This document shows positions 30,546-39,595 of a stretch of 64,000 nucleotides of DNA, piece after piece. Position 1 is the first letter of the stretch. Every line of letters begins with the position of its first letter. The position numbers were made by a program, and so were the translations under genes. The notes under the pieces are model-generated. The model saw nothing but the letters and a program-made list of their open reading frames with translations. It did not search any database and had not been told where the DNA came from. This DNA comes from Microbacterium sp. MPKO10 (GTDB lineage Bacteria; Actinomycetota; Actinomycetes; Actinomycetales; Microbacteriaceae), in contig NZ_JAPCHX010000005.1 of assembly GCF_026107415.2 (NCBI RefSeq), positions 1 to 64,000 on the forward strand. The letters run 5' to 3'.

Positions 30546-33041
30546 CTACGAGCGGTCGGCCGTTCTGCGTGCGCGATAGCGGCTGACGCCGAACGCCGCG
30601 CCACCTAGCGTCATCAGGCCAAGCGCGATCAGCGCGAACGGCAGCAGCTCTGACGCTTCTGCTCCCGTGCGCGGCAGATCATCCGACGCGTTGGCCGCGC
30701 CGTCACCACCGCCCGCACCTTCTGCCGCGGTGATCGTGATGTCCTGCCACCCGATCACGTCGCCGTTCGCGTCGAGCACCACGATGCGGTGCTCGCCCGC
30801 AGGAACGTCATCGGGGATCGTGACCTCAACATTCCCGTCTGCATCGACCTGCACCCAGCCGTCGGACAGCTGGATCGGCGTCGAGTACAGCCACACCGAG
30901 ACCCACTCGCCCGCGCGGTCGGCGCCGACGTTGATCGTGATGGTGTCACCCGCTTGCGCCTCGTCGACGGTCTCGATGCCACCTGCGGCAGCATCCGGTA
31001 TGTCGGTCTCATCGACCGGAGCGGGCTCCTCGCCCGGCTTCTCGGTGCCTGGGCCCTCTCCGCCGCTGCCGGCGGCCACGGTCACCGGAATCGTGACGAC
31101 GGTCCCGGTCTCCGTCCCCGTCAGTGTGAGCGTGTAGTCGCCCTCAGCATCGGACGGAACATCCACCTGCACAGCAGCAGCACCATCGGACACCGTTGCT
31201 GTGCCGATCTCGTCACCGTCGAGCGCAATCGTCAGCTCAGTCTCCGTGGGGACGCCGCGGGACGTGAGGTTGAGCTTCGACAGCTGCAGCTCGAATGACG
31301 AGCCCGCTTCGACCGGCTCGGTCGGGAAACCCTCCACGGCAACAGCACGGCGGTCGTAGCTCGGCGAGACCGGGCTGTTCGCCTCGATGTAATCCATCCA
31401 TGCGTCGCGGTCGACGAGGCCGGAGTCCTTCGTGTCCGTGCCCTCGGTGAAGACGTGGAAGTTGTCTCCGCCGTCGAGCAGGAAGCTGAAGGAGCCGATG
31501 CGGTAGTCGCGGTCCATGTCGAGCGGTTCACCGTTGACCGTCACCGATGTGATGTGGTTGTCCATCTCGGCTGTCGGGTCGTAGGTGTAGGTCACGTTGT
31601 TCGACAGGCCGAGCTGCAGATACGGGCGGCTTGGGATGTCGCCGTTCTCATCACGCTGCCACTGCTGTTCGAGCATCGTCCTGACCTGTTCACCCGTGAG
31701 GGTTGTGGTCCAGAGGTTGTTGACGAACGGCAGAATCGCGTTCGCCTCGGCGACCGTGACCTCGCCCGCGAACATCTCGGCGCGCAGACCGCCGGGGTTC
31801 ACGACGCCGATCTCGGCCCCACCCAGCTCGTCCGACTTCAGTGTGTCGAGCATCGCGTCAGCGACGAAATTGCCGAGTGTTGACTCGCTGGAACGGTCAT
31901 CGCGCACGCTCTCGCCCTTGTCGTCTTCGTAGTACGCGGTGGTGATGTCGGCTGTGGCTTCGCCAAGCACGACGCTGCCGGTCTTCTCAGCCTGAGCGAG
32001 CGCCGCCTTGGTTGTGGCGTCGACTGCCTTGACACGGTCGTAGGTATTGATCAGCTCATCGCGCAGCGCCTTCTTGTTCGCAGCCGTCTCTTCATCAGTC
32101 GCACCCTCTTCGGCTTCTTTACGCGGCGTGTTCCCGTATTTTTCAACTGTCACATCATGCGTCGCATGGTCGTAGGTGAGCACGATCTGGCCGATATTCT
32201 CGCCGTAGCTTCCAGTCTGCACGATGGGCCGGCCTTCATACGACCACGCGTACTCCTTGTGCGTGTGCCCCGTGAAGATCGCGTCGACCGCGGCATCCGT
32301 CTTCTCCACGATGTCGGCAAACGCACCGCCTGCGTCGATCTCCTCTTGCAGAGTCGCGCCCTCCGGCGTTCCCGCCGACGCGCCCTCGTGGTACTCGGCC
32401 ACGATCACATCGGCTTCACCGTTCGCCTCGTCACCGTCACTCAGCTGCTCCGCCACGCGGTTCACCGCTTTGACGGGATCACCGAACTCGAGTCCCTCGA
32501 TGCCGGACTTCGACACCAGCGACGGAACTTCCTGCGTGACAGCACCGATGATGCCGACGGAGATCCCGTCAACCTCGATGATCGTGTACTCGTCGAGCAC
32601 AGGGTTCTCGGTGCCCTCCTCGTACACATTCGCACCGAGGTACGGGAAGTTGGCCTCGTCGCTGACGCGCCCCGTGAGGTCGTCGATTCCTTTGTCGAGC
32701 TCGTGGTTTCCGACAGCGGATGCGGCGAGCTCCAGATTGTTCAGTACGTCGATCGTGGGTTGGTCGTCGGCAGACGACGACGCATAGTTCGACGCACCGA
32801 TGTTGTCACCGGCCGAGAGGAAGATCGGGTTGGCGGCGCTCTCGCGCAACTCCTCGATCGTTCCCGCGAACGTGACGGTGTTGTCGTCGATGCGACCGTG
32901 GAAATCGTTGATGTTGATGAGGTTGATCGTCGTCGATCCTTCATCTGCTGCGGTGGCCGAGATCGCGGTGAGTGGGGCCAAGGCAAGCCCCATCAACGCA
33001 CCGACCGCGGTCAGACGCCTTGTTCGGCGTGTGAGTGGCAT
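30546..33041 (-). CDS. Sortase-anchored 5'-nucleotidase (UshA/NadN type)
   Basis: 831 residues from ATG 33041 (site GGAGAG); upstream in-frame starts would spoil the signal peptide. The signal peptide is RRTRRLTAVGALMGLALAPLTAISATA. The metallophosphatase domain has NINDFHGR, SAGDNIGAS, GNHELDKG and TGHTHKEY, and a 5'-nucleotidase C-terminal domain (AEITT... NPGGLRAEM, LLDGGDNFHVF) follows. Next comes an Ig-like domain of about 85 residues, also present in the neighbouring nuclease, and an LPRTG sortase signal with membrane helix and RARRTADRS tail. It should release phosphate from nucleotides at the cell wall. The last 29 bp of its coding region form one of the direct repeats around the ABC operon. 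Confidence 0.93.
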   Translation of the reverse strand: MPLTRRTRRLTAVGALMGLALAPLTAISATAADEGSTTINLININDFHGRIDDNTVTFAGTIEELRESAANPIFLSAGDNIGASNYASSSADDQPTIDVLNNLELAASAVGNHELDKGIDDLTGRVSDEANFPYLGANVYEEGTENPVLDEYTIIEVDGISVGIIGAVTQEVPSLVSKSGIEGLEFGDPVKAVNRVAEQLSDGDEANGEADVIVAEYHEGASAGTPEGATLQEEIDAGGAFADIVEKTDAAVDAIFTGHTHKEYAWSYEGRPIVQTGSYGENIGQIVLTYDHATHDVTVEKYGNTPRKEAEEGATDEETAANKKALRDELINTYDRVKAVDATTKAALAQAEKTGSVVLGEATADITTAYYEDDKGESVRDDRSSESTLGNFVADAMLDTLKSDELGGAEIGVVNPGGLRAEMFAGEVTVAEANAILPFVNNLWTTTLTGEQVRTMLEQQWQRDENGDIPSRPYLQLGLSNNVTYTYDPTAEMDNHITSVTVNGEPLDMDRDYRIGSFSFLLDGGDNFHVFTEGTDTKDSGLVDRDAWMDYIEANSPVSPSYDRRAVAVEGFPTEPVEAGSSFELQLSKLNLTSRGVPTETELTIALDGDEIGTATVSDGAAAVQVDVPSDAEGDYTLTLTGTETGTVVTIPVTVAAGSGGEGPGTEKPGEEPAPVDETDIPDAAAGGIETVDEAQAGDTITINVGADRAGEWVSVWLYSTPIQLSDGWVQVDADGNVEVTIPDDVPAGEHRIVVLDANGDVIGWQDITITAAEGAGGGDGAANASDDLPRTGAEASELLPFALIALGLMTLGGAAFGVSRYRARRTADRS
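30547..30575. repeat. Right 29-bp direct repeat
   Basis: Within the nucleotidase gene end; identical to 26637-26665. See the left copy for the reading. Confidence 0.85.
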
Positions 33042-33123
33042 CTTTACTCTCCTGGTTTCTTGATGGTGTGCCCGGGGCGGGCGGGGCAGCGGCGGGCATG
33101 CGCAGCACGCCCGCCGCAACGGG

Positions 33124-36100
33124 TCAGAGGTGTCGGCGTCGGCGTGCGATAAGCGCGGCCCCTCCCAACGCCATCAGCAGCAGAGCGACAACGAGCGCGG
33201 GCAGAGCCTCGGTGCCGGTCCACGGCAAGTCACCGGATGCTGCATCAGAAGCGTCAGTGACGGTCACGGCCTGCCAGCCGATGACGTCGCCGGATTCCGT
33301 GACGACAGCCACCTGGTGTTCGCCGAGCGGCGCGTCAGCAGGGACGCTGATGGAAACCGTTCCGTCGTCGGCCACCACGACGTAGCCGTCGCTCAGCAGC
33401 ACCGGGTCGGAGTGCAGCCACACGGCGACAGGCCCCGAGACCTCCCCCTCGACCGTCACGGAATACGTCTCGCCGCGCGCGAGGGTGCTGGGGAGGTTGA
33501 TCCCGCCCTCAAGCTCGGCTGTGAGATCGGAATCATCAACGGGCGTCGGCTCACCAGCATCCTGATCGCCACCGGGGTTGTCACCGTCGCCCGGTTCTTC
33601 GCCCTCACCGTCACCGGCGCTCGTGGCGATGCCGACGAGCATCGGGTCGTGGTCGCTCGCGCGGTACACGTCGTCGGCGTAAAGGTTTGTGACGTTGTAG
33701 TTGTACCGCGAGTATTCCAGTGCCACCGACTCGACCGAGTTGATGTTCCAGATGTCCTGACCGGTCACCGCGGCGTCGGCGGCAGGCGAAGCGAAGATGT
33801 AGTCGAGCGAACCGACGGCACCTCCGTAGTTGTAGGTGTATTCGCCCGTCTTCGCACCCTGGTCGACGTAGCCGGCGTTCAGGATCGTCGTGATCGGGTC
33901 CTCGGCCGCATACGAGTTGAAGTCACCGACGAGGAACACCTTGTCGGTGTCGTGGCTCGCGGCGAATTCGTCGGCGAAGTCCACGAGCGCCTCGGCCTGG
34001 CGCGTACGGTCGCCGTTGAAGCCGCCGATGCCGTCGCCCGCGTCGCAGTTGTCATCCCCCGGCTCGGCCTTCTCACACTCGTCGGCGCTTCCCTTGGACT
34101 TCAGGTGGTTCGAGATCACGACGAACGTGTCGTCGGCATCCCCACCCACGGGTGTGAATGCCTGCGCGTCTGGCTCGCGAGCGTTGTCGAAGGCGTCCGA
34201 GCCGATGAGGATCTGCGCCTCGCCCACGAGTTCGACGGTCGCCGGCTTGTAAATGAACGCTGTGCGGATGACGTCTTCGTTCTCTGGCAGCTCGGCGGGC
34301 GAGGGCACAAACGCCCACACATCGCTTCCCGCCGCCTCGTTCAGGGCGTCGACAAGCACGCTCAGCGCGTAGTCACGGTCGTCCTTGCCCGCCGCGAGCG
34401 AGTTCTCGATCTCCTCGAGCGAGACCACGTCGGCGTCGAGAGCGTTGATCGCCGCGACGATCTTCGCCTGCTGGCGTTCGAGGTTCTCGGCATCCGCGGC
34501 CCCGCGCACCTGGCAGTCCGCGGGGCTCGAATCGCGCACCGTGATGGGGTTGCCGTCGCGGTCTGTGTAGAAGGAGGTGCATCCGGGCCGCTGGTCACCC
34601 GTGGTCGCGAAGTAATTCAGAACGTTGAACGTGCCAAGCTTCACATCCCCACCCACGTCCTGCGGCGCGGCCTCGCGGGTGTTCTCGAAGGTGACCGGCT
34701 GGTCAGTGTCGCCGGTCACCACGTGCGTGGGCTGGAATTTCCACGTGCTGAACCGGTAGTCGAGCACGACCGGGTCGGTGAACGTCACAGCGGCGCCGAC
34801 ACGCACCGGGTTCTCGAGCGAGAGGTACGGCAGCGGTGTGTCGGAGTTCGCGGGATTCGTGTAGTCGGCGGTCGACGCGTCATCGAGCGTTACGCCCTCT
34901 GCCTCGGCACGATCGACCTCCGCCTGGTAGGCCGGGGTTCCCGGCAGGCCGCTGACTGTCGGGTTCACAAGGGGTGAATCGGATGCTGCCAGGGCGATCT
35001 CGCCGTAGCGGTTCGCCTCGTAGACCTCCGTCACCGTGTAGTCACCCTGCGGGGCCACGAGCATCCCCTCGAAGAGCTCGCGCTCAGCGTCGGTTGCGGG
35101 GAATGCCACCTGCGCGGGCTCCGGCGCGACAGCATCCGCGTTCTCGTCGACGGTGATGTCGCTCGCGTCGGTGATGCTGATCTGCGTCAACCCGTAGAAC
35201 TCGTCGGCGATGCCGTTGATGGTCACCGCATCTCCCACTTCGACGGTGAGGGGGATGTCGTCGGTGTAGACGAAGATGCCATCACTCGCGGTGTGCGTTG
35301 CGGCATCGATCTCTCCCCCGGTGCCTGCCGTCTGCAGGCAGAAGCCGTCGAATCCGCCCTCGGGATACGCGGCGGTGACCATGCCGGTCGTGGTGACGGG
35401 CTCGCCCTTGTATTCGGTGCTCCACCCCGTACCCTGGATCTCCGCGATCGTGAGCTTCTGGCTCGGTCCGATGGGCCCGGGCGGCTCTTCTTCTTCATCG
35501 TCGTCGCCCACCGTCATGCTGCCGGTGCCCTGAGGCGTAATGTCGGCGGTCAGCGTGAAGTCGTCGGCGTTATTGTCGGTGTCGGCCCCATCGGTGCGGG
35601 CGTTCGAGCGAACGTCCTGGTTGCTTTCGGGAGACACGGCAGCTGCGCCCTCGAAGGTGTTCGATGTGCCGTATCCCAGGGCGTCGACGATGCCGTCAGT
35701 CCCCGCGATGTCGCCGACCGCGGGCGAGATCTTCTCTGTGCCGTCAACGAGTAGGATCGTGCCGTTCGTTCCGCTCGGGTTGAGGGATCCGTCTGCCTTG
35801 ACGTTGACGTTTGTCAGGGCGTCGCCGTCGTCTCCGTTGCTCCCGCCCGAGATCAGGTAGTAGCCCCCGGCACCGATCTCGCCGGTCAGCTCAACCACGT
35901 TGCTCGTTGAGCCCACGTTGGCCGCTGGTCGATACTGCAGTGTCATGCCGTCGAGCGCGATGGCAGCATCCGTCGGGTTGTAAAGCTCGACGAATTTGTT
36001 CTCAAACGCCGCTCCCGCGCTGCCGCCCGACAGATATGCCTCGTTGATCACCACCCCAGTCGCATCGGGTGCTGCCGCGGCTGGGAGCGCGGCAAGTGGA

Positions 36101-36168
36101 GCACAAGCAAGCCCGAGAAGGGCGGATGCTGTCACGATCACACGTGGCCGCACGGTGGTTGTTGTCAC
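33124..36168 (-). CDS. Sortase-anchored extracellular nuclease (ExeM/NucH type)
   Basis: 1014 residues from GTG 36168 (site GGAGA 7 bp before). The signal peptide ends near LPAAAA. Domains in order: lamin-tail domain (VVINEAYLSGGSAGAAFENKFVELYNP), OB-fold region (IAEIQGTGWSTEYKGEPV), and endonuclease/exonuclease/phosphatase domain (KLGTFNVLNYF, SLEEIENS, ISNHLKSKG, VGDFNSYAAEDP, ASDHDPML) with all catalytic residues. An Ig-like domain shared with the downstream nucleotidase and an LPWTG sorting signal finish the protein. It should digest extracellular DNA at the wall and feed nucleotides to the nucleotidase, which starts 82 bp downstream. Confidence 0.93.
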   Translation of the reverse strand: MTTTTVRPRVIVTASALLGLACAPLAALPAAAAPDATGVVINEAYLSGGSAGAAFENKFVELYNPTDAAIALDGMTLQYRPAANVGSTSNVVELTGEIGAGGYYLISGGSNGDDGDALTNVNVKADGSLNPSGTNGTILLVDGTEKISPAVGDIAGTDGIVDALGYGTSNTFEGAAAVSPESNQDVRSNARTDGADTDNNADDFTLTADITPQGTGSMTVGDDDEEEEPPGPIGPSQKLTIAEIQGTGWSTEYKGEPVTTTGMVTAAYPEGGFDGFCLQTAGTGGEIDAATHTASDGIFVYTDDIPLTVEVGDAVTINGIADEFYGLTQISITDASDITVDENADAVAPEPAQVAFPATDAERELFEGMLVAPQGDYTVTEVYEANRYGEIALAASDSPLVNPTVSGLPGTPAYQAEVDRAEAEGVTLDDASTADYTNPANSDTPLPYLSLENPVRVGAAVTFTDPVVLDYRFSTWKFQPTHVVTGDTDQPVTFENTREAAPQDVGGDVKLGTFNVLNYFATTGDQRPGCTSFYTDRDGNPITVRDSSPADCQVRGAADAENLERQQAKIVAAINALDADVVSLEEIENSLAAGKDDRDYALSVLVDALNEAAGSDVWAFVPSPAELPENEDVIRTAFIYKPATVELVGEAQILIGSDAFDNAREPDAQAFTPVGGDADDTFVVISNHLKSKGSADECEKAEPGDDNCDAGDGIGGFNGDRTRQAEALVDFADEFAASHDTDKVFLVGDFNSYAAEDPITTILNAGYVDQGAKTGEYTYNYGGAVGSLDYIFASPAADAAVTGQDIWNINSVESVALEYSRYNYNVTNLYADDVYRASDHDPMLVGIATSAGDGEGEEPGDGDNPGGDQDAGEPTPVDDSDLTAELEGGINLPSTLARGETYSVTVEGEVSGPVAVWLHSDPVLLSDGYVVVADDGTVSISVPADAPLGEHQVAVVTESGDVIGWQAVTVTDASDAASGDLPWTGTEALPALVVALLLMALGGAALIARRRRHL

Positions 36169-36549
36169 AGAGGTGTCTCCTCGCCAAATGTCGTGGCGCA
36201 CCTCGCTCGGGCGCGCCGATGCGCCATGGTGCCCGCACTGCCGGGTGACGCCGTCGTCACGCTAGGAGGTACGGGTGTCGTTCACACAGCAGGCTGGTAA
36301 ACAACTGACTACAAGCTACGGGTCGGCACCGACATTGCGGCAGGTTCAGGCACATGCGCAAAGCTTTGCGGTGCTCGTGCTCACATGAGCACCGCTACCC
36401 ACGAACGTCTGGCCGCACGGGTGAATGGGACGGCTCAGTGACGGTGCGATCGACGGCGATCCTGCTCTGACAGAGCCGGTGTGATGCCCTGAAGACACGG
36501 CGCAGGAAGACGAACCGGGCCCTCGGCCGCGCGGCGTGCCCGGCGCGCG
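36169..36549. promoter_or_regulatory. Upstream region of the nuclease gene
   Basis: 381 bp without a gene. A hairpin GCGGTGCTC (36368-36376) / GAGCACCGC (36387-36395) could end the acetyltransferase transcript, although it lacks a T-run. GTTCACACAGCAGG near 36280 recalls half a PHO box, but the required second GTTCACC repeat is not present. No confident operator. Confidence 0.4.
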
Positions 36550-37053
36550 TCAGAGTATGCGCAGCATCCGGGTGTTGCCGAGTGTGTTGGGCTTCACCCG
36601 TGCGAGGTCGAGGAACTCCGCGACACCTTCATCAGATGAGCGAACGAGCTCGGCATAGACATCCGGATTGACGATGTCTTCGCCGATCGGGGCGTACCCG
36701 TGGCGCGTGAAGAAGTCCACTTCGAACGTCAGGCAGAACAGCCGTTTGAGGCCGAGCGTCCGTGCGTCTTCCTGAAGCGTGTCGAGCAGTGCGTGGCCAA
36801 CGCCTGTGCCCAGCCATGGTTCGGCCACGGCGAGTGTGCGGACTTCGCCGAGGTCTTCCCACATCACGTGCAGCGCGCCGCAGCCGATGACCTCGCCGTC
36901 GCTGGTCTCGGCGATGCGGAACTCCTGAACGGCCTCATAGAAGACGACGCGATCTTTGCCGAGCAGAATGCGCTCTTGCACGAGGGGCTCGATGAGCTGC
37001 TGGATGCGCGGCACATCGGCCGTACGCGCCCACCGCACGTTGATCTGGGCCAT
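36550..37053 (-). CDS. argA: GNAT N-acetyltransferase, ArgA-like
   Basis: 167 residues from ATG 37053 (GGAGAG upstream). The GNAT fold has EVRTLAVAEPWLGTGVGHALLDTL as the acetyl-CoA P-loop (R/Q-x2-G-x-G/A) and LFCLTFEVDFFTRHGYAPI. The latter is the pattern of the short stand-alone amino-acid N-acetyltransferases (mycobacterial ArgA/Rv2747 type). It is likely to make N-acetylglutamate for arginine synthesis. The LTFEVDFFTRHGY segment makes the substrate call better than a generic GNAT. Divergent from ppx. Confidence 0.8.
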   Translation of the reverse strand: MAQINVRWARTADVPRIQQLIEPLVQERILLGKDRVVFYEAVQEFRIAETSDGEVIGCGALHVMWEDLGEVRTLAVAEPWLGTGVGHALLDTLQEDARTLGLKRLFCLTFEVDFFTRHGYAPIGEDIVNPDVYAELVRSSDEGVAEFLDLARVKPNTLGNTRMLRIL

Positions 37054-37172
37054 CAGCTGCGCTCTCCACTCCCCGGGAGCCACACACCCGGTCGGCCAAA
37101 AGCATAGCCCCGGCTCTCTGCGAGGCGCATGAGCGGCACGCCTTGGCGACCAAGTCACGCTATCGTTCTTGT

Positions 37173-38099
37173 ATGCGCCTCGGGGTTCTCGACGTCGGTT
37201 CCAACACCGTTCACCTGCTGATCGTCGACGCCCATCCCGGTGCGCACCCGCAGCCGATGGCGAGTCACAAATCCGTGCTGCGTCTCATGCGCTATCTCGC
37301 GCCCGACGGGGCGATCACAGACGAGGGGGTCGACGCGATCGTCTCGGCAGTGTCGGGGGCGGTCGAGCTGGCCGAGCGAAGCACCCTCGACGGGTTCCTC
37401 CCGATGGCAACGTCGGCGATCCGCGAGGCGAAGAACGGCCCCGAGGTGCTGAGCCTTGTCACCGAGCGGACCGGCGTCGAACTGCAGGTGCTGTCGGGCG
37501 AAGACGAGGCGAAGCTCACGTTCCTTGCGGTGCGCCGCTGGTACGGGTGGTCGGCGGGCAACATCCTCCTTTTCGATATCGGGGGCGGCTCGCTCGAGAT
37601 CTCCATGGGTGAAGACGAGTACCCCACGGTCGGTCTCAGTGTTCCGCTCGGTGCGGGCCGGTCGACTATCGCCTTCCTTCCCGACGATCCGCCTCTGCCC
37701 GAGCAGCAGGACGAACTGCGCCAGCACGCCCGCGGCATCCTGGAACATGCGCGCGAGGACTTCGCCGAGCTGCCTCCCCCGTCACACATCGTCGGATCGT
37801 CGAAGACCATCCGGTCCCTCGCCCGCCTGGCGGGATCCGTGCGCGATGGGGTCGGCGACAGCGACCGGATGCTGCTGCGTCGCAGCCAGCTCGACGACTG
37901 GGTTCCCCGGCTCGCACGTCTGCCCGCAGCATCCCGGCCCGAGCTTCCGGGCATCACACTCGATCGCACGTTCCAGATCGTGGCGGGCGGCATCGTTCTC
38001 TCTGAGACGATGCGAGCTTTCAACGTGAAGGAGCTCGATGTCTCGCCGTGGGCGATGCGCGAGGGTGTGCTGTTGCGCTATCTCGACCACCTGGACTGA
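37173..38099 (+). CDS. Ppx/GppA phosphatase (exopolyphosphatase)
   Basis: 308 residues from ATG 37173 ([19 protein letters not shown]). ASKHA fold: phosphate-1 loop DVGSNT, phosphate-2 loop [12 protein letters not shown], adenosine-type loop [13 protein letters not shown], and the acid [16 protein letters not shown]. This is the short form seen twice in most actinobacteria, which degrades polyphosphate or pppGpp. It stands alone on the plus strand. Confidence 0.92.
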   Translation: MRLGVLDVGSNTVHLLIVDAHPGAHPQPMASHKSVLRLMRYLAPDGAITDEGVDAIVSAVSGAVELAERSTLDGFLPMATSAIREAKNGPEVLSLVTERTGVELQVLSGEDEAKLTFLAVRRWYGWSAGNILLFDIGGGSLEISMGEDEYPTVGLSVPLGAGRSTIAFLPDDPPLPEQQDELRQHARGILEHAREDFAELPPPSHIVGSSKTIRSLARLAGSVRDGVGDSDRMLLRRSQLDDWVPRLARLPAASRPELPGITLDRTFQIVAGGIVLSETMRAFNVKELDVSPWAMREGVLLRYLDHLD

Positions 38100-38241
38100 G
38101 CTGCGTCCACACGCACGCACGTCGTGGAGAGCCCGGCCACGCCTGCGCAACACACACGTCGAGGATGCCGGTTTCCGCGGCATCCTCGACGTCCCCGTGT
38201 GAGCGGGGCTGAACAGTGCTGCGATCTCAGCGGCACGACAC

Positions 38242-38694
38242 TCAGCTCGCCCGCGTCGCCGCTGTCACCGCCTTGACAATCGTTGCCTCGACGGTCGGCG
38301 TCCAGTCGGGGATCGCCCACGAGACCGGCCAGATCTCACCATCGTCGAGCTGCGCGGCGTCCTGAAACTCGAGCGTCGCGTAACGGGTCTTGAACTTACC
38401 CGCGTGCTTGAACGTGACGACGACCTTGCCCGCATCGTTCGCATACGCGGGCATTCCGTACCAGGTCTTCGGCGAAAGCCCGGGCGTAGTCTCGATGATC
38501 GTCGCGTGCACGCGTTCGGCGAGCTCGCGATCGTGCTGCGGCATCGCCGCAATCGCGTCGAGCACCGCCTGCAGGTCGTCTGCCTTCTTCGCACCCTTCT
38601 TGCCTTCGGCGCGCAGCTCCGCAGCTCGTGTCTTCATCGCTGCTCGCTCGGCTGCGGTGAATCCCCCGGCGGACGCCGCTGTGTTCGTTGCCAT
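38242..38694 (-). CDS. DUF1801-family protein
   Basis: 150 residues from ATG 38694 (site GGAGA). PGLSPKTWYGMPAYANDAGKVVVTFKHAGKFKTRYATLEFQDAAQLDDG is the DUF1801 pattern. An N-terminal Lys/Ala-rich helix (about 1-45) precedes it. Bacterial relatives include proposed intracellular iron chaperones, but the role is not established. It lies 111 bp after a VOC protein on the same strand, a pair common in actinobacteria. Confidence 0.82.
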   Translation of the reverse strand: MATNTAASAGGFTAAERAAMKTRAAELRAEGKKGAKKADDLQAVLDAIAAMPQHDRELAERVHATIIETTPGLSPKTWYGMPAYANDAGKVVVTFKHAGKFKTRYATLEFQDAAQLDDGEIWPVSWAIPDWTPTVEATIVKAVTAATRAS

Positions 38695-38805
38695 GATGTC
38701 TCTCCAGTTTTTCTGTGTTGGGTTATGAGTGTTGTCGGTGGTGCGGCGACTCTGTGCTTCGGTGAGCGCCTGCTGCCAGAGTGGATGGCACATGAGAGCT
38801 GCGCA

Positions 38806-39420
38806 CTATACCCAGTGGAAGCCGTCGGGATCGGTGAAAGATCCGCCGTCGCCTTCGAGAATAATCCGGTGTGAGCCGCTGCCCGAGGCCGCAACACCGG
38901 CATCCTTAGCCAACGCCTGGCGCTTGTAGAGAGCGAGCTTGATCGAACCGGGGCGCGTGTCGAACTCGACATAGCTTCCGAAGCTCTTCCCCGGGGCAAA
39001 GCCGTGCTCGATATAGAAGCGCTTGCTTGCACGAACATCGGATGCTGCAAGCAGCACGACAATATCGTCGATGCGTCGACTCGCCGGCTCGGTGTTCTTC
39101 TTCTGTGAAGTCGCCACTTTGATGATGCTTCCATCGGGAGCCTGCAGCGTTCCGCCGAAGCCCCACAAGCTCTTCGCCGCGGGTTTGATCACCGTGGCGC
39201 CCGCGGCGATCGCGGCGTCAAGAATCAGTTCGGCGTTGGCAGGCTGCGAGACGATGAGCGAGATCGTGAAGCCGCGGAAGCCGTCACTGGGTTCCGTCGC
39301 CTGCTGCAGTGTGACGCGGTCACCGAGCCCGAGTGCGGTGTAGAAGGCATCGGATGCCGCTCTGTCGGCGGTCTCGATTGTGAGGGACGTGAGTGCTCTC
39401 GTTGTCGTTGTTGTGTTCAT
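38806..39420 (-). CDS. VOC (glyoxalase/bleomycin-resistance) superfamily protein
   Basis: 204 residues carrying two VOC half-domains: ALTSLTIETADRAASDAFYTALGLGDRV and, after residue 115, RIDDIVVLLAASDVRASKRFYIEHGFAPG. Metal ligands of true glyoxalase I are not all apparent. Substrate unknown. It probably forms an operon with the DUF1801 gene. Confidence 0.82.
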   Translation of the reverse strand: MNTTTTTRALTSLTIETADRAASDAFYTALGLGDRVTLQQATEPSDGFRGFTISLIVSQPANAELILDAAIAAGATVIKPAAKSLWGFGGTLQAPDGSIIKVATSQKKNTEPASRRIDDIVVLLAASDVRASKRFYIEHGFAPGKSFGSYVEFDTRPGSIKLALYKRQALAKDAGVAASGSGSHRIILEGDGGSFTDPDGFHWV

Positions 39421-39545
39421 GGTTCCAATTTAGGAACACGGCGAACGCGGTACTTCTTGATTCCTGATCGATCGTCAGCGGGCACCGCGGCGACCAGTAG
39501 TGCGACCATCCGCCACGATGGGCACGCAGACCCCAGCAACGCACG

Positions 39546-39580
39546 ACGCAGGGCCGCTGACGGTGTCAGCGGCCCCGCGT
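39546..39580. terminator. Terminator after clpC
   Basis: 16-bp arms (39546-39561 and 39565-39580) with one mismatch and a 3-nt loop GGT, 16 bp past the clpC stop on the minus strand. Confidence 0.8.
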
Positions 39581-39595
39581 GGTGAGGAGATGCTG

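Larger units (their letters stand above)
26637..30575. mobile_element. Putative inserted segment with ABC-exporter operon
   Basis: The segment is bounded by 29-bp direct repeats duplicating the nucleotidase gene end. Each copy has a stop codon and then a stem-loop on its left. The octamer CAGCATCC is absent throughout and the base composition is visibly less GC-rich than in the neighbours. This is what insertion into the 3' end of a gene with restoration of that end looks like. No recombinase, transposase or inverted repeats are present, so it would be a passenger mobilised in trans, or the product of a duplication event. Confidence 0.5.

Noticed and set aside
33130-34977. 615-codon open frame opposite the nuclease gene
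   Set aside because: Antisense shadow; Arg/Val-rich with no family features.
36270-36310. PHO box upstream of the nuclease gene
   Set aside because: Only one GTTCAC-like half is present; the required direct repeat is missing.
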